A stretch of DNA of 64,000 bases from NCBI RefSeq assembly GCF_001571045.1, contig NZ_BCSV01000001.1:310001-374000 (forward strand), read 5' to 3'. Of this stretch, positions 46,155-55,508 are shown piece by piece (position 1 is the stretch's first letter; each line of letters begins with the position of its first letter). The notes under the pieces were generated by a model. That model saw only the letters and a list, made by a program, of their open reading frames with translations. It made no database searches and was not told where the DNA came from. Made by a program: the position numbers and the translations under genes. This DNA is from Curtobacterium ammoniigenes NBRC 101786 (lineage in GTDB: Bacteria; Actinomycetota; Actinomycetes; Actinomycetales; Microbacteriaceae).

Positions 46155-46160
46155 ACGCTA
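46155..46160 (-). promoter_or_regulatory. Leaderless -10 (TAGCGT) for the DUF2342 gene
   Basis: Minus-strand TAGCGT, 7 nt (AGTGGGC), ATG at 46147. Confidence 0.5.
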
Positions 46161-46248
46161 ACCGCTGGTTCATCCGCCGGCGCCGGGTTCGCGCGCGGAC
46201 GGGCCTCCCAGCCCTGCGCCGTGGGCGAACACCCTGGAAGGAGCTCCG

Positions 46249-47358
46249 TTGCCGTTGTTCGTGACGCCGCCTGTCGAGCGAATCAGGTCCCGAACGATCG
46301 GCTGGACGCTGCTTGCGATCGCCGCGATCATCGCGATCGTCGTGAGTGCGCTCCCAAGCCCCTACGTCATCGAGCTGCCCGGACCGGTGTTCAACACGCT
46401 CGGCGCCCAGACGATCGGCAGCGGCAGTTCCGCCAAGAAGATCGCGCTCATCAAGGTCTCCGGACATCGCACGTATCCGACGTCCGGTGCACTCGACATG
46501 CTCACGGTGAGCATCGATGGAACCGCCACGCAGCGGCCCTCGTGGCTGAGCGTGGTCCGAGCCCTGCTCACGCCGTCGGAGGCGGTGATCCCGGCCACGG
46601 CCATCTATCCGCCCGGGCAGACGACGCAGCAGGTCAACCAGGCGGACCAGGCCCAGATGACCGACTCGCAGCAGTCGGCGATCGCCGCCGCGCTCATCCA
46701 CGCCGGATACTCGGTTCCCTCCATCTTGACGGTCGCCCAGGTGCAAAGCGGATCCGCCGCGTCGGGCGTCATGAAGCAGGGGGATGTGATCGAGTCGGTC
46801 AACGGGACGTCGTTGACGACCGACAGCGACACGACGGTTCTCCGAGACCTCGTCGCGAAGAACGGCGCGGGGAAGCCCGCCCAGGTCGTCGTCAAGCGCG
46901 ACGGGGCGGATATCCCGCTGACGGTCACGCCGAAGCTGTCGGACGGAGCGCCGCTCCTCGGCGTCGTCGTCTCGGAACGGTTCCGGTTCCCGTTCGACGT
47001 GTCGATTCAGCTGCAGAACGTCGGCGGACCAAGCGCGGGCATGATGTTCGCGCTCGGGATCATCGACACGATCACGCCGGGATCGCTGAACGGCGGCAGG
47101 CATGTCGCGGGTACCGGCACGATCACGGCGGGCGGCCAAGTCGGCCCGATCGGCGGAATTCGCCAGAAGTTGTATGGAGCGCGGGCTGCCGGAGCGACCG
47201 TGTTCCTCGCGCCGAAGTCGAACTGCAACGAGGTCGTCGGACACATCCCCTCCGGGCTCAGCGTGTACGCGGTCTCGACGCTCGACCAAGCGGTCCACGA
47301 CCTCGACACGATCGCGGCGGGTGGGAGCACGGCGGGACTCGCCCGCTGCTCCTCGTAG
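46249..47358 (+). CDS. PDZ domain/Lon-like (S16) membrane protease
   Basis: 369 residues. One N-terminal membrane helix (about 17-35) is followed by an extracytoplasmic PDZ domain (about 155-235, GVMKQGDVIESVNG) and a Lon-type proteolytic domain. The catalytic Ser is in GGPSAGMMFALGI, with the Lys probably in GGIRQKLYGAR. This YlbL/Rv3194c type probably trims membrane or secreted proteins. The TTG at 46249 has a strong SD (GGAAGGAG). Confidence 0.93.
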   Translation: MPLFVTPPVERIRSRTIGWTLLAIAAIIAIVVSALPSPYVIELPGPVFNTLGAQTIGSGSSAKKIALIKVSGHRTYPTSGALDMLTVSIDGTATQRPSWLSVVRALLTPSEAVIPATAIYPPGQTTQQVNQADQAQMTDSQQSAIAAALIHAGYSVPSILTVAQVQSGSAASGVMKQGDVIESVNGTSLTTDSDTTVLRDLVAKNGAGKPAQVVVKRDGADIPLTVTPKLSDGAPLLGVVVSERFRFPFDVSIQLQNVGGPSAGMMFALGIIDTITPGSLNGGRHVAGTGTITAGGQVGPIGGIRQKLYGARAAGATVFLAPKSNCNEVVGHIPSGLSVYAVSTLDQAVHDLDTIAAGGSTAGLARCSS

Positions 47359-47439
47359 CCGATCCACAGCCTCCTGATGGGAGGCCCGTGGTGCGTCCAC
47401 AGGCAGGTCACGTCCAGGGTGCGACCGGTGCGCTGCCCG

Positions 47440-47445
47440 TAGGAT
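47440..47445 (+). promoter_or_regulatory. Predicted -10 (TAGGAT) of the UPF0182 gene
   Basis: TAGGAT about 57 nt before the GTG at 47503, in a 144-bp gap. The leader carries a CCGCTCC/GGCGGG-type small hairpin and CTGGAG as possible SD. Confidence 0.4.
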
Positions 47446-47502
47446 CGGTGGTCTGACGGCCCGCTCCGGCGGGCGCCGGTACCAACGTCTGGAGCACTAC
47501 TC

Positions 47503-50500
47503 GTGACGAATCCGTCGTCCACTGCCGAGCGGCGATCCCCGCGCGTTCCGATCATCGTCACGATCGTCGTGCTCGCGGCGTTGGTCATCGCGTTCTTCGT
47601 GTTCGCGAGCCTGTACACCGACTTCCTCTGGTACGCGCAGCTGGGGTTCCAGCAGGTCCTCACGACTGAGTGGCTCGCGGGCACCGGCATGTTCTTCGCA
47701 GGCTTCTTCGGCATGGCGGTCCCCGTCTGGGCGAGTATCGCGCTCGCATACCGATTCCGGCCTGTCTACGCGAAGCTCGGCACCCAACTGGATCGCTATC
47801 AGCAGGTGATCGAGCCGCTCCGACGGGCAGTGATGTTCGGTCTCCCGGCCGTTCTCGGGCTGTTCGCGGGCCTGGCGACCGCACCGCGGTGGAGCATGGT
47901 CCTCGCGTACTTCAATCGGACCCCGTTCGGCACGAAGGACCCTCAGTTCCATCTCGATATCTCGTTCTACGTCTTCGAGCTGCCGTTCTGGCGCGCGATC
48001 GTCGCGTTCGCCTCCGCGGTCGTGCTGCTCGCCGGCATTGCTGCGATCGCTGCCACCTATCTGTACGGCGCCCTCCGAATCGGCGGACGCGAGCTCCGCG
48101 TATCGCGTGCGGCGCGCGTGCAATTGGCCATCACAGCGGCCGTGTACGTCGCGCTTCAGGCGGTGAGCCTCTGGCTGGATCAGTACGCGACGCTGACGCA
48201 GAACAATTCGCTCATCACCGGTGCGCAGTACACGCAGGTGAATGCGACGATTCCTGGCCGGCAGATCCTCGCCGGGATCGCCGCAATCGTGGTGGTGCTC
48301 TTCGTGGTCACGGCGATCGTCGGGCGCTGGCGGGTCTCGGTCGTCGGTACCGGACTGCTGCTCGTCTCCGCGATCGTCGTCGGTGGCATCTATCCCTGGG
48401 TCGTGCAGCGGTTCCAGGTGGCGCCAAGCGAGCGGAGCTACGAGGCGCCGTACATCCAGCGGAACATCGACGCCACCCGTGCGGCGTACGGCGTGCAGAA
48501 CGTGAAAGTGCAGCAATACGACGCGACGACGAAGACCCCCACGGGTGCGCTCGCGAACGATGCGCAGACCACGGCGAACATTCGCGTCATCGATCCGAAC
48601 ATCGTCAGCGAGACGTTCAGTCAGCTCCAGCAGTCCAAGCAGTTCTACTCGTTCCAGAACACGCTCGACGTCGACCGCTACCCGATCAACGGCAAGAGCA
48701 CGGACGCGGTGGTCGGCGTCCGCGAGCTCGACCTCAGCGGTCTCCAGGGCAGTGCGACTCCGTATAACCGGACCTTCGTCTACACGCACGGATACGGGCT
48801 GGTCGCCGCCTACGGGAACCAACGCACCAGCGATGGCAAGCCGATCTTCTTCGAGTCCGGAATCCCGACGTCAGGCAAGCTGTCCCCGTATCAGCCTCGG
48901 GTGTACTTCGGCGAGGGTTCTCCCACCTACTCGATCGTCGGTGCTCCCTCGGGAACCAAGTCGATCGAATACGACTACCCGTCGGGCAACGACAGCGGCT
49001 CCGGAAATGCCACGACCACGTACCAGGGCAGCGGCGGCCCGAGCGTCGGAAACTTCTTCAACCGCCTCGTGTACGCGGCGAAGTTCCAATCGGAGCAGAT
49101 CCTGCTCTCGAATGCGATCAACAAGGACTCGCAGATCCTGTACGACCGGAACCCGATCGAGCGCGTCCAGAAGATCGCTCCGTACCTGACGCTCGACCAC
49201 GATGCGTACCCGGCCGTGGTGAACCACCGAATCGTGTGGATCGTCGACGGATACACGACGAGTGACAACTACCCCTATTCGGACAGCCAGAGCTTGACCG
49301 ACAGCATCAATGGGACGAGCAGCGGCGCATTCAGCACCAACCAGGTCAACTACATCAGGAACTCCGTCAAGGCCACGGTTGACGCGTATACCGGGAAAGT
49401 CACCCTGTACGCCTGGGACACGACCGATCCGATCCTGAAGACGTGGCAGAAGATCTTCCCGTCCACGATGAAGCCGATGACGGACATGAGCGCCGCACTG
49501 CTCGACCATGTGCGGTACCCGACCGACCTCTTCAAGGTCCAGCGCACGATTCTCGCCACCTATCACGTGACGAACGCGACATCCTTCTACTCGCAGGAGG
49601 ATGCGTGGGTCACGCCGGACGACCCGACCAAGGGCAAAGCCGCGTCGACGACCACGGTGAACGCGAACGGGACCGTCACGACGACGCCTGGGAGCGGTAC
49701 CCAGCAGGATCCGTACTACCTCACGATGAACGTGCCCGGGCGGGGCGAGGCGTACTCGCTGTACTCCACGTACATACCGCAGGGCTCGAACGCGCGAAAC
49801 CTCCTGACGGGGTATCTCACGGTCAACTCCGACGCGTCGGGGGCTGGAGCCGGAAAAAAGGCGTCGGGATACGGGGAGCTGACGCTGCTCACGATCCCGA
49901 AGAGCGACAACATTGCGGGGCCGGGCCAGGTCCAAGCGAACTTCAACGCGGATCCGACGGTCTCGAACGAGCTGAACATCCTGAAACGGGGCGACAGCAC
50001 GATCGAGCGCGGGAACCTCCTGACACTGCCCGTAGCCGGCGGGTTCCTGTACGTCGAACCCGTGTATGTCAAAGCGTCGTCATCGTCCTCGTCGACGTCC
50101 TATCCGCTCCTACAGAAGGTGCTCGTCGCGTTCGGTGACAAGGTCGCCTTCAACGACACCTTGAACCAGGCGCTCAACGCACTCTTCGGTGGGAACTCCG
50201 GCGCCACCGCGGGCGACCAAGGGGCGTCGTCCGGTGGGGGAACGTCGAGTAGTGGATCCGGCGGTTCATCCTCCGGCTCGGGTTCCTCGTCCGGTTCCGG
50301 GAGTGGGGCCAGCAGTTCGAGCGGCTCGGGGTCGGGCTCGTCGAGTTCCCCCGCGACGAACAAGGCGTTGCAGCAGGCGCTCGCGGCAGCGAACGCCGCA
50401 CTGCAAGCGCGCCAGCAGGCCTACGCAAGCGGAAATCTGGTCCAGGCGGCGCAGGAAGACGAGAAACTGCAGAAAGCGATCGCTGCCGCTGTGGCCGCCG

Positions 50501-50556
50501 AGCAAAGCGCAGCGGCGACTCCGTCGCCCTCAGCGTCGGCGTCCGCGTCGGGCTGA
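47503..50556 (+). CDS. UPF0182 family large membrane protein
   Basis: 1017 residues. Seven hydrophobic helices occupy about residues 15-300 (FRPVYAKLG loop after the second). A large outside domain follows, containing family stretches such as RNIDATRAAYGV, DRNPIERVQKIAPYL and YRxF-like repeats. A Ser/Gly linker (about 915-965) and a short Ala/Gln amphipathic helix end the protein. It matches Rv3193c; function unknown, probably in the cell envelope. The linker is unusually long. Confidence 0.93.
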   Translation: MTNPSSTAERRSPRVPIIVTIVVLAALVIAFFVFASLYTDFLWYAQLGFQQVLTTEWLAGTGMFFAGFFGMAVPVWASIALAYRFRPVYAKLGTQLDRYQQVIEPLRRAVMFGLPAVLGLFAGLATAPRWSMVLAYFNRTPFGTKDPQFHLDISFYVFELPFWRAIVAFASAVVLLAGIAAIAATYLYGALRIGGRELRVSRAARVQLAITAAVYVALQAVSLWLDQYATLTQNNSLITGAQYTQVNATIPGRQILAGIAAIVVVLFVVTAIVGRWRVSVVGTGLLLVSAIVVGGIYPWVVQRFQVAPSERSYEAPYIQRNIDATRAAYGVQNVKVQQYDATTKTPTGALANDAQTTANIRVIDPNIVSETFSQLQQSKQFYSFQNTLDVDRYPINGKSTDAVVGVRELDLSGLQGSATPYNRTFVYTHGYGLVAAYGNQRTSDGKPIFFESGIPTSGKLSPYQPRVYFGEGSPTYSIVGAPSGTKSIEYDYPSGNDSGSGNATTTYQGSGGPSVGNFFNRLVYAAKFQSEQILLSNAINKDSQILYDRNPIERVQKIAPYLTLDHDAYPAVVNHRIVWIVDGYTTSDNYPYSDSQSLTDSINGTSSGAFSTNQVNYIRNSVKATVDAYTGKVTLYAWDTTDPILKTWQKIFPSTMKPMTDMSAALLDHVRYPTDLFKVQRTILATYHVTNATSFYSQEDAWVTPDDPTKGKAASTTTVNANGTVTTTPGSGTQQDPYYLTMNVPGRGEAYSLYSTYIPQGSNARNLLTGYLTVNSDASGAGAGKKASGYGELTLLTIPKSDNIAGPGQVQANFNADPTVSNELNILKRGDSTIERGNLLTLPVAGGFLYVEPVYVKASSSSSSTSYPLLQKVLVAFGDKVAFNDTLNQALNALFGGNSGATAGDQGASSGGGTSSSGSGGSSSGSGSSSGSGSGASSSSGSGSGSSSSPATNKALQQALAAANAALQARQQAYASGNLVQAAQEDEKLQKAIAAAVAAEQSAAATPSPSASASASG

Positions 50557-50569
50557 GGGCGGCGCTCGA

Positions 50570-50599
50570 TTCGACCGCTCCGCGCTGCCGTGCTAGGCT
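50570..50599 (+). promoter_or_regulatory. tRNA-fMet promoter (TTCGAC / TAGGCT)
   Basis: -35-like TTCGAC at 50570-50575 and -10 TAGGCT at 50594-50599, 18-bp spacing, 12 nt before the mature tRNA 5' end. Confidence 0.6.
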
Positions 50600-50611
50600 C
50601 TTCAAACGTGC

Positions 50612-50688
50612 CGCGGGGTGGAGCAGTTCGGTAGCTCGCTGGGCTCATAACCCAGAGGTCGTAGGTTCAAATCCTGCCCCCGCAACCA
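50612..50688 (+). tRNA. Initiator tRNA-fMet (CAT anticodon)
   Basis: 77 nt with CCA encoded (50686-50688). Acceptor stem GCGGGG/CCCCGC with an unpaired C1-A72, anticodon stem with three G-C pairs (GGG/CCC around CTCATAA) and T-arm GTAGG-TTCAAAT-CCTGC. C1-A72 mismatch and the GGG/CCC pairs identify the initiator rather than elongator tRNA. Confidence 0.97.
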
Positions 50689-50690
50689 AA

Positions 50691-50728
50691 AAGGCCCCCT
50701 GATCAGGGTTTTCTGATCGGGGGGCCTT
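50691..50728 (+). terminator. Terminator hairpin after tRNA-fMet
   Basis: 16-bp stem 50691-50706 with 50713-50728 (one mismatch), loop GGTTTT, followed by CCTCTTT. It begins 2 nt after the CCA end. Confidence 0.85.
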
Positions 50729-50837
50729 CCTCTTTCCCTGCGGGCTGGGGACTGCGGGCTGGAGACCCCACCTGGCGCCGCCAGACAACTGAACCGCATG
50801 CCAAGCTCGTCGAGCCACGATCCGCGGAAGGCTTCGG

Positions 50838-51236
50838 ATGCTCCTTGCAGGCATTATTCTCGCTGGCCTCTCGGCCGCGCTCCACGTCGTCATCTTCTGG
50901 CTCGAGTCGGTGGTATGGGGAAGCCCCCGTGCCAACCGCACCTTCGGTGTTGCAGCGGCAGACGTCGAGACGACGCGTGCACTCGCGTTCAATCAGGGTT
51001 TCTACAACCTGTTCCTCGCCGTCGGAACGTTCGTCGGAATCGCGGCCGTGGGTATCGGCGCGGTCACCGTCGGCGTGACCCTCGTCGTCGTGGGGACCGG
51101 ATCGATGCTCGCTGCAGCCTCCGTGCTGTTCTCGTCGAGCCCGAATCTCCGGCGAGCAGCAGTCGTGCAGGGGTCGCTTCCAGCGCTCGCACTGCTCGCA
51201 ACCGTCATCGCCATCGCGGTCGTGCCCGGAGGGTAG
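50838..51236 (+). CDS. DUF1304 membrane protein
   Basis: 132 residues, four hydrophobic helices. The N-terminus (LHVVIFWLESVVWG) and FNQGFYNLFLAVG match the DUF1304 family, small integral membrane proteins of unknown role. GCGGAAGG about 7 nt before the ATG may serve as SD. It is separated from tRNA-fMet by the terminator. Confidence 0.88.
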   Translation: MLLAGIILAGLSAALHVVIFWLESVVWGSPRANRTFGVAAADVETTRALAFNQGFYNLFLAVGTFVGIAAVGIGAVTVGVTLVVVGTGSMLAAASVLFSSSPNLRRAAVVQGSLPALALLATVIAIAVVPGG

Positions 51237-51246
51237 ATCGGCACTC

Positions 51247-51306
51247 GCCACGGACTTCTGCGGATCGCCCACGGTAGCCACGGACCTCCGAGGATCGCCC
51301 AGGGGC
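51247..51306 (+). repeat. 30-bp tandem repeat (2 copies)
   Basis: GCCACGGAC-TC-G-GGATCGCCCA units at 51247 and 51277, with a short third start (GCCACG) at 51305. They lie in the 160-bp gap between the DUF1304 and DUF2254 genes. Confidence 0.75.
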
Positions 51307-51396
51307 CACGCTTCGCCGACGACCAGCCAGCGGGCCATCCGTCGGCAACGACCTGCTGCGTGTACGCCGGTTGCGCCGAATGGATTGACTGATCGT

Positions 51397-52638
51397 ATGC
51401 ACGGTCTGTCACTGCGCGTCCGCGAGTCGTTCTGGTTCCTCCCGGCGCTGTTCGGCATCGGCGCAGTCGCGCTCGCCGAATTGATCGTCCTGCTCGATCG
51501 CGTCCTCATCGCGCACGGCGCAACGCAGCTCTGGTTCATCGACGCACTGAGTGCGAGCGGAGGCCGGTCGATACTGACGACCATCGGAACGGCGATGCTC
51601 ACCGTCGCGGGGACATCGTTCTCCATCACCATCTCGGTGCTTGCCACGACCTCGTCGACCTACGGGCCGCGGTTGGTTCGAAACTTCATGGCAGACCGGG
51701 CCAATCAGTTCGTCCTCGCCGCGTTCACGTCGACGTTCCTCTATGCGATCGTCGTCCTTCGCAGTGTGCACACCGCCGTCGACGGACAGGCGTTCGTCCC
51801 GGTGATCGCCATTCACGTCGCGGTCCTCTTGAGCATTGCGGACGTCGCCATCCTCGTGTTCTTCATCCACCACATCGCATCGAGCACCCAGATCACCTCG
51901 CTCCAGCGACAGGTGCAGACGGATCTTGAGGACGCGGTGCGCGAGGTGTACCGCGATGGCACTGATTCCGACGTGCGTGTCGACCCGGTGGAGCTCGCTG
52001 ACGGTGCGTGGGTGCTCGTTGGCGCACACGAAGACGGGTACCTGCAATCGGTCAGGTGGGAGCGGCTCCGAGAGTGGGCCACCAGCCACGACACGGTCAT
52101 CGACATGACCGCGATGCCCGGCGACTACGTGATCTGCAATGATCCGATCTTCCGGATCGCGGTCAGCGCAGCGCTTTCGGCGAAGGACAGAGCTGCGCTC
52201 GTTTGCGACGCTTCCGCGCTCGCTCGGGCGGCGAGCATGATCGGCACGGCCCGAACCCCGTATCAGGACGTCGGCTTCGCGCTGCAGCAGCTCGTGGAGA
52301 TCGCGGTTCGGGGGCTCGCAAGCGGCACGAATGACCCGTACACAGCAGTCAGCGCGCTCGATCTCGCGGCGACCGCGCTCGTCCCGCTCTGGCGTTCCGG
52401 TCAGCCGATCACCGCCTACTGCGACGGCTCCCGGACGCCGCGGGTGATTTCGCACTGGCCCGAGGCGCAAACACTCATCGGCACCGTGTTCGACGGCGTC
52501 CAGACCTACGGAACCGAGCACCCCATCGTCGTCGCAGCAGCCGTGCGGCTCGCAGAGCGGCTGGAGGCGGCGGCGCCGACCGCACGTCGCGGAGCCCTTC
52601 TCGAGACGATCGCGAACCTCCGGAGCGCTCGCGGCTGA
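51397..52638 (+). CDS. DUF2254 membrane protein
   Basis: 413 residues from ATG 51397 (a TTG four codons earlier is possible). Four N-terminal membrane helices (about 12-170) contain SILTTIGTAMLTVAGTSFSITIS and STYGPRLVRNFM, typical of DUF2254. The C-terminal half is a cytosolic domain (ATSHDTVIDMTAMPGDYV, SGTNDPYTAVSALD). Function unknown. Confidence 0.9.
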   Translation: MHGLSLRVRESFWFLPALFGIGAVALAELIVLLDRVLIAHGATQLWFIDALSASGGRSILTTIGTAMLTVAGTSFSITISVLATTSSTYGPRLVRNFMADRANQFVLAAFTSTFLYAIVVLRSVHTAVDGQAFVPVIAIHVAVLLSIADVAILVFFIHHIASSTQITSLQRQVQTDLEDAVREVYRDGTDSDVRVDPVELADGAWVLVGAHEDGYLQSVRWERLREWATSHDTVIDMTAMPGDYVICNDPIFRIAVSAALSAKDRAALVCDASALARAASMIGTARTPYQDVGFALQQLVEIAVRGLASGTNDPYTAVSALDLAATALVPLWRSGQPITAYCDGSRTPRVISHWPEAQTLIGTVFDGVQTYGTEHPIVVAAAVRLAERLEAAAPTARRGALLETIANLRSARG

Positions 52639-52745
52639 CGTCGGTCGCGCTCACATCCGCCGAACGGACACGCCGGAACACTCCACAACGCCGACACGGC
52701 AAAAAGTGACGTTCGCCCTGTTGCGCTCCACCACAAACCTGGGCG

Positions 52746-52751
52746 TATGCT
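52746..52751 (+). promoter_or_regulatory. Predicted -10 (TATGCT) of satP-acs
   Basis: TATGCT with a TTGCGC at 52721-52726 as possible -35 (19-bp spacing). It lies about 47 nt before the satP ATG. Confidence 0.5.
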
Positions 52752-52798
52752 CCGTCTCCAGTGGAAAGCAATGGAGCTTTCCGGTCGAAGGAGACATC

Positions 52799-53452
52799 AT
52801 GTCGTCGGCACCACTCACCTCTCGTCACAGCAGCAGCGTCGGTGAAAGCCCGGCCGTCATTCCGCAGAGCGCACCGCTCGAGAATGCCGCGCCGGCGGTT
52901 ACCCCGTTCGCGGATCCGGGGCCGCTTGGCTTGGCCGCGTTCGCACTGACCACGTTCGTGCTGAGCTTTGCAAACGCCGGGATCATCCCGACTGCCGGCG
53001 CAGCCGTCCTCGGCCTCGCGGCGTTCTATGGCGGCCTCGGCCAATTGATCGCCGGCATTTGGGAATTCGCGAACAAGAACACGTTCGGCGCGACCGCATT
53101 CTGCACATACGGCGGATTCTGGCTGGCCTTCTGGTATCTGGTCTCGACCAAGGGAGACGTCGCCGCTGGTGGAAGCGGCGTCGGTATCTTCCTCATCGGG
53201 TTCGGCATCTTCACGCTCTACATGACGATTGCGGCCACGAAGACGAACGGCGCCCTCATCGCGGTCTTCGCATTCCTGACCCTGACGTTCTTCGCCCTGG
53301 GAATCGGCGCCGCCGCAGGCAGCTCAGCACTCTCTCACATCGGCGGGTACCTCGGCATCATCACTGCGCTGCTCGCCTGGTACACGTCGTTCGCGATCGT
53401 CACGAACTCCACGTTCAAGCGCATCGTCCTACCGGTCTTTCCGCGGCCCTGA
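52799..53452 (+). CDS. satP: Acetate/succinate transporter, GPR1/FUN34/YaaH family
   Basis: 217 residues. The family signature (N/D)PxPLGL appears as FADPGPLGLAAFALTTF near residue 40. Six membrane helices follow. It imports acetate with protons. ATG 52799 has GAAGGAG (52787-52793) as SD. acs starts 31 bp downstream, so uptake and activation of acetate are encoded together. Confidence 0.92.
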   Translation: MSSAPLTSRHSSSVGESPAVIPQSAPLENAAPAVTPFADPGPLGLAAFALTTFVLSFANAGIIPTAGAAVLGLAAFYGGLGQLIAGIWEFANKNTFGATAFCTYGGFWLAFWYLVSTKGDVAAGGSGVGIFLIGFGIFTLYMTIAATKTNGALIAVFAFLTLTFFALGIGAAAGSSALSHIGGYLGIITALLAWYTSFAIVTNSTFKRIVLPVFPRP

Positions 53453-53483
53453 GCGGTGAGCGACGAGCAAGAACGGATCCCGA

Positions 53484-55454
53484 ATGAGTGACATCGTCAC
53501 ACCAACACTCGACAATCTCTCCGAAGAATCCCGCACCTTTCCGCCATCCGACTCGTTCGCCGCAGCTGCGAACGTCACTGCGGACGCGTATCGGGAAGCC
53601 GACGCAGACCGCCTCGGCTTTTGGGCCGAACGCGCGAGGAGACTCGACTGGGCAACACCCTTCGAGCAGGTGCTCGACTGGTCGAACGCTCCGTTCGCGC
53701 GTTGGTTCGCCGACGGGCGTCTCAACGTGGCGGTCAACTGCCTCGACCGCCACGTCGCGGCGGGGCTCGGAGATCGGGTGGCCTTCTACTTCGAAGGCGA
53801 ACCCGGCGACAGCCGGACGATCACCTACCGAGAACTGACCGACGACGTCTGCAGGGCGGCGAACGCACTCACCGACCTCGGCGTGCGGGCCGGGGACCGG
53901 GTGGCGATCTACATGCCGATGATCCCCGAGACAGTGGTCGCCATGCTCGCCTGTGCGCGGCTCGGTGCGCCGCACACGGTGGTATTCGGCGGGTTCTCGT
54001 CCGAGGCACTCGCGACACGCATCCTCGACTGCGACGCCCATGTGGTCATCACCGCTGACGGCGGCTGGCGCCGTGGATCGGTGGCGCCGCTGAAGCCCGC
54101 GGTCGACGACGCACTTGCACAGTGCCCCGACGTCGACGCCGTGCTCGTCGTCCGCCGCACCGGCAACGACGTCGCGTGGACCGAGGGACGCGATCACTGG
54201 TGGCACGAGACGGTCGACCCTGCCTCCCCGCACCACGACCCCGAGGCGTTCGACGCCGAGCATCCGCTCTACGTCATGTACACGTCGGGCACCACCGGGA
54301 AGCCGAAGGGCATCCTGCACACCTCAGCTGGATACCTCACGGGCTGCTCGTGGACGCAGTACGAGGTGTTCGACGTCAAACCCGAATCCGATGTCTACTG
54401 GACGGCAGCGGACATCGGCTGGGTGACGGGTCACTCGTACATCGTGTACGGACCGCTGTCGAACGCGACGACCAGCGTGCTCTACGAGGGCACCCCGGAC
54501 TTCCCGGATAAGGACCGCTGGTGGTCCATCATCGAGAAGTACCGGGTCAGCATCCTCTACTGCGCGCCGACCGCGATCCGCACCCACATGAAATGGGGTC
54601 ACGAATACGCCGCTCGGCACGACCTCTCCTCGCTGCGCGTCATCGGCAGCGTCGGCGAGCCGATTAATCCCGAGGCGTACATCTGGTATCGCTCGCACAT
54701 TGGCGGTGACCGGACTCCGGTCGTCGATACATGGTGGCAGACCGAGACCGGCTCGATCATGATCAGTCCGCTCCCTGGCGTGACCGCGGGAAAGCCTGGC
54801 GCCGCGATGACACCCCTCCCTGGGGTCAGCGCCGACGTGGTCGATGACGACGGCAACTCCGTCCCGAACGGCTCCGGCGGGTATCTCGTGCTCACGGAGC
54901 CGTGGCCGAGCATGCTGCGCACCATCTGGGGTGACGACGACCGATATCGCGAAACGTATTGGTCGCGGTTTCCCGGTCGGTACTTCGCCGGTGACGGTGC
55001 GAAACGCGACGCGGACGGGGACATCTGGCTGCTCGGTCGTGTCGATGACGTCATGAACGTCGCCGGGCATCGACTGTCGACCACGGAAATCGAGTCGGCA
55101 CTCGTCGCGAATCCGAAAGTCGCGGAGGCTGCCGTCGTCGGACGCGCCGACGAGACGACGGGGCAAGCGGTCGTGGCGTTCGTGATCCTGCGTTCCGAGG
55201 CCGGCGACGGTGGTCCTCACGTGGCAGCGGAGCTTCGGGACTGGGTGGCGAACCAGATCGGAAAGATCGCCCGACCGGCACAGATCATGGTCGTCGCCGA
55301 ACTGCCGAAGACCCGTTCCGGCAAGATCATGCGGCGGTTGCTGCGCGATGTCGCCGAGAACCGGCCGGTGGGCGACGTCACCACGCTCGCCGACACCACG
55401 GTCATGGAGACAATCCGGTCCGGAATGGCGAGCTCCGCGAATCAGGAGGACTGA
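53484..55454 (+). CDS. acs: Acetyl-CoA synthetase
   Basis: 656 residues, standard length. AMP-binding motif YTSGTTGKPKG, WWQTETGS, GRVDDVMNVAGHRLST (hinge) and the regulatory/catalytic lysine in RSGKIMRRLLR, a known acetylation site in this family. It converts acetate, ATP and CoA to acetyl-CoA in the cytosol. It is second gene of the satP-acs unit. Confidence 0.97.
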   Translation: MSDIVTPTLDNLSEESRTFPPSDSFAAAANVTADAYREADADRLGFWAERARRLDWATPFEQVLDWSNAPFARWFADGRLNVAVNCLDRHVAAGLGDRVAFYFEGEPGDSRTITYRELTDDVCRAANALTDLGVRAGDRVAIYMPMIPETVVAMLACARLGAPHTVVFGGFSSEALATRILDCDAHVVITADGGWRRGSVAPLKPAVDDALAQCPDVDAVLVVRRTGNDVAWTEGRDHWWHETVDPASPHHDPEAFDAEHPLYVMYTSGTTGKPKGILHTSAGYLTGCSWTQYEVFDVKPESDVYWTAADIGWVTGHSYIVYGPLSNATTSVLYEGTPDFPDKDRWWSIIEKYRVSILYCAPTAIRTHMKWGHEYAARHDLSSLRVIGSVGEPINPEAYIWYRSHIGGDRTPVVDTWWQTETGSIMISPLPGVTAGKPGAAMTPLPGVSADVVDDDGNSVPNGSGGYLVLTEPWPSMLRTIWGDDDRYRETYWSRFPGRYFAGDGAKRDADGDIWLLGRVDDVMNVAGHRLSTTEIESALVANPKVAEAAVVGRADETTGQAVVAFVILRSEAGDGGPHVAAELRDWVANQIGKIARPAQIMVVAELPKTRSGKIMRRLLRDVAENRPVGDVTTLADTTVMETIRSGMASSANQED

Positions 55455-55496
55455 CCGGCCGTCCAGGATCACTGAAACACCGCCAGCCGCGCCCCG

Positions 55497-55502
55497 TACG
55501 CT
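55497..55502 (+). promoter_or_regulatory. Leaderless -10 (TACGCT) for the nitrilase-family gene
   Basis: TACGCT, 6 nt (CGACGC), ATG at 55509. Confidence 0.6.
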
Positions 55503-55508
55503 CGACGC

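Noticed and set aside
50612..50688. Elongator tRNA-Met
   Set aside because: C1-A72 mismatch and three G-C anticodon-stem pairs identify the initiator.
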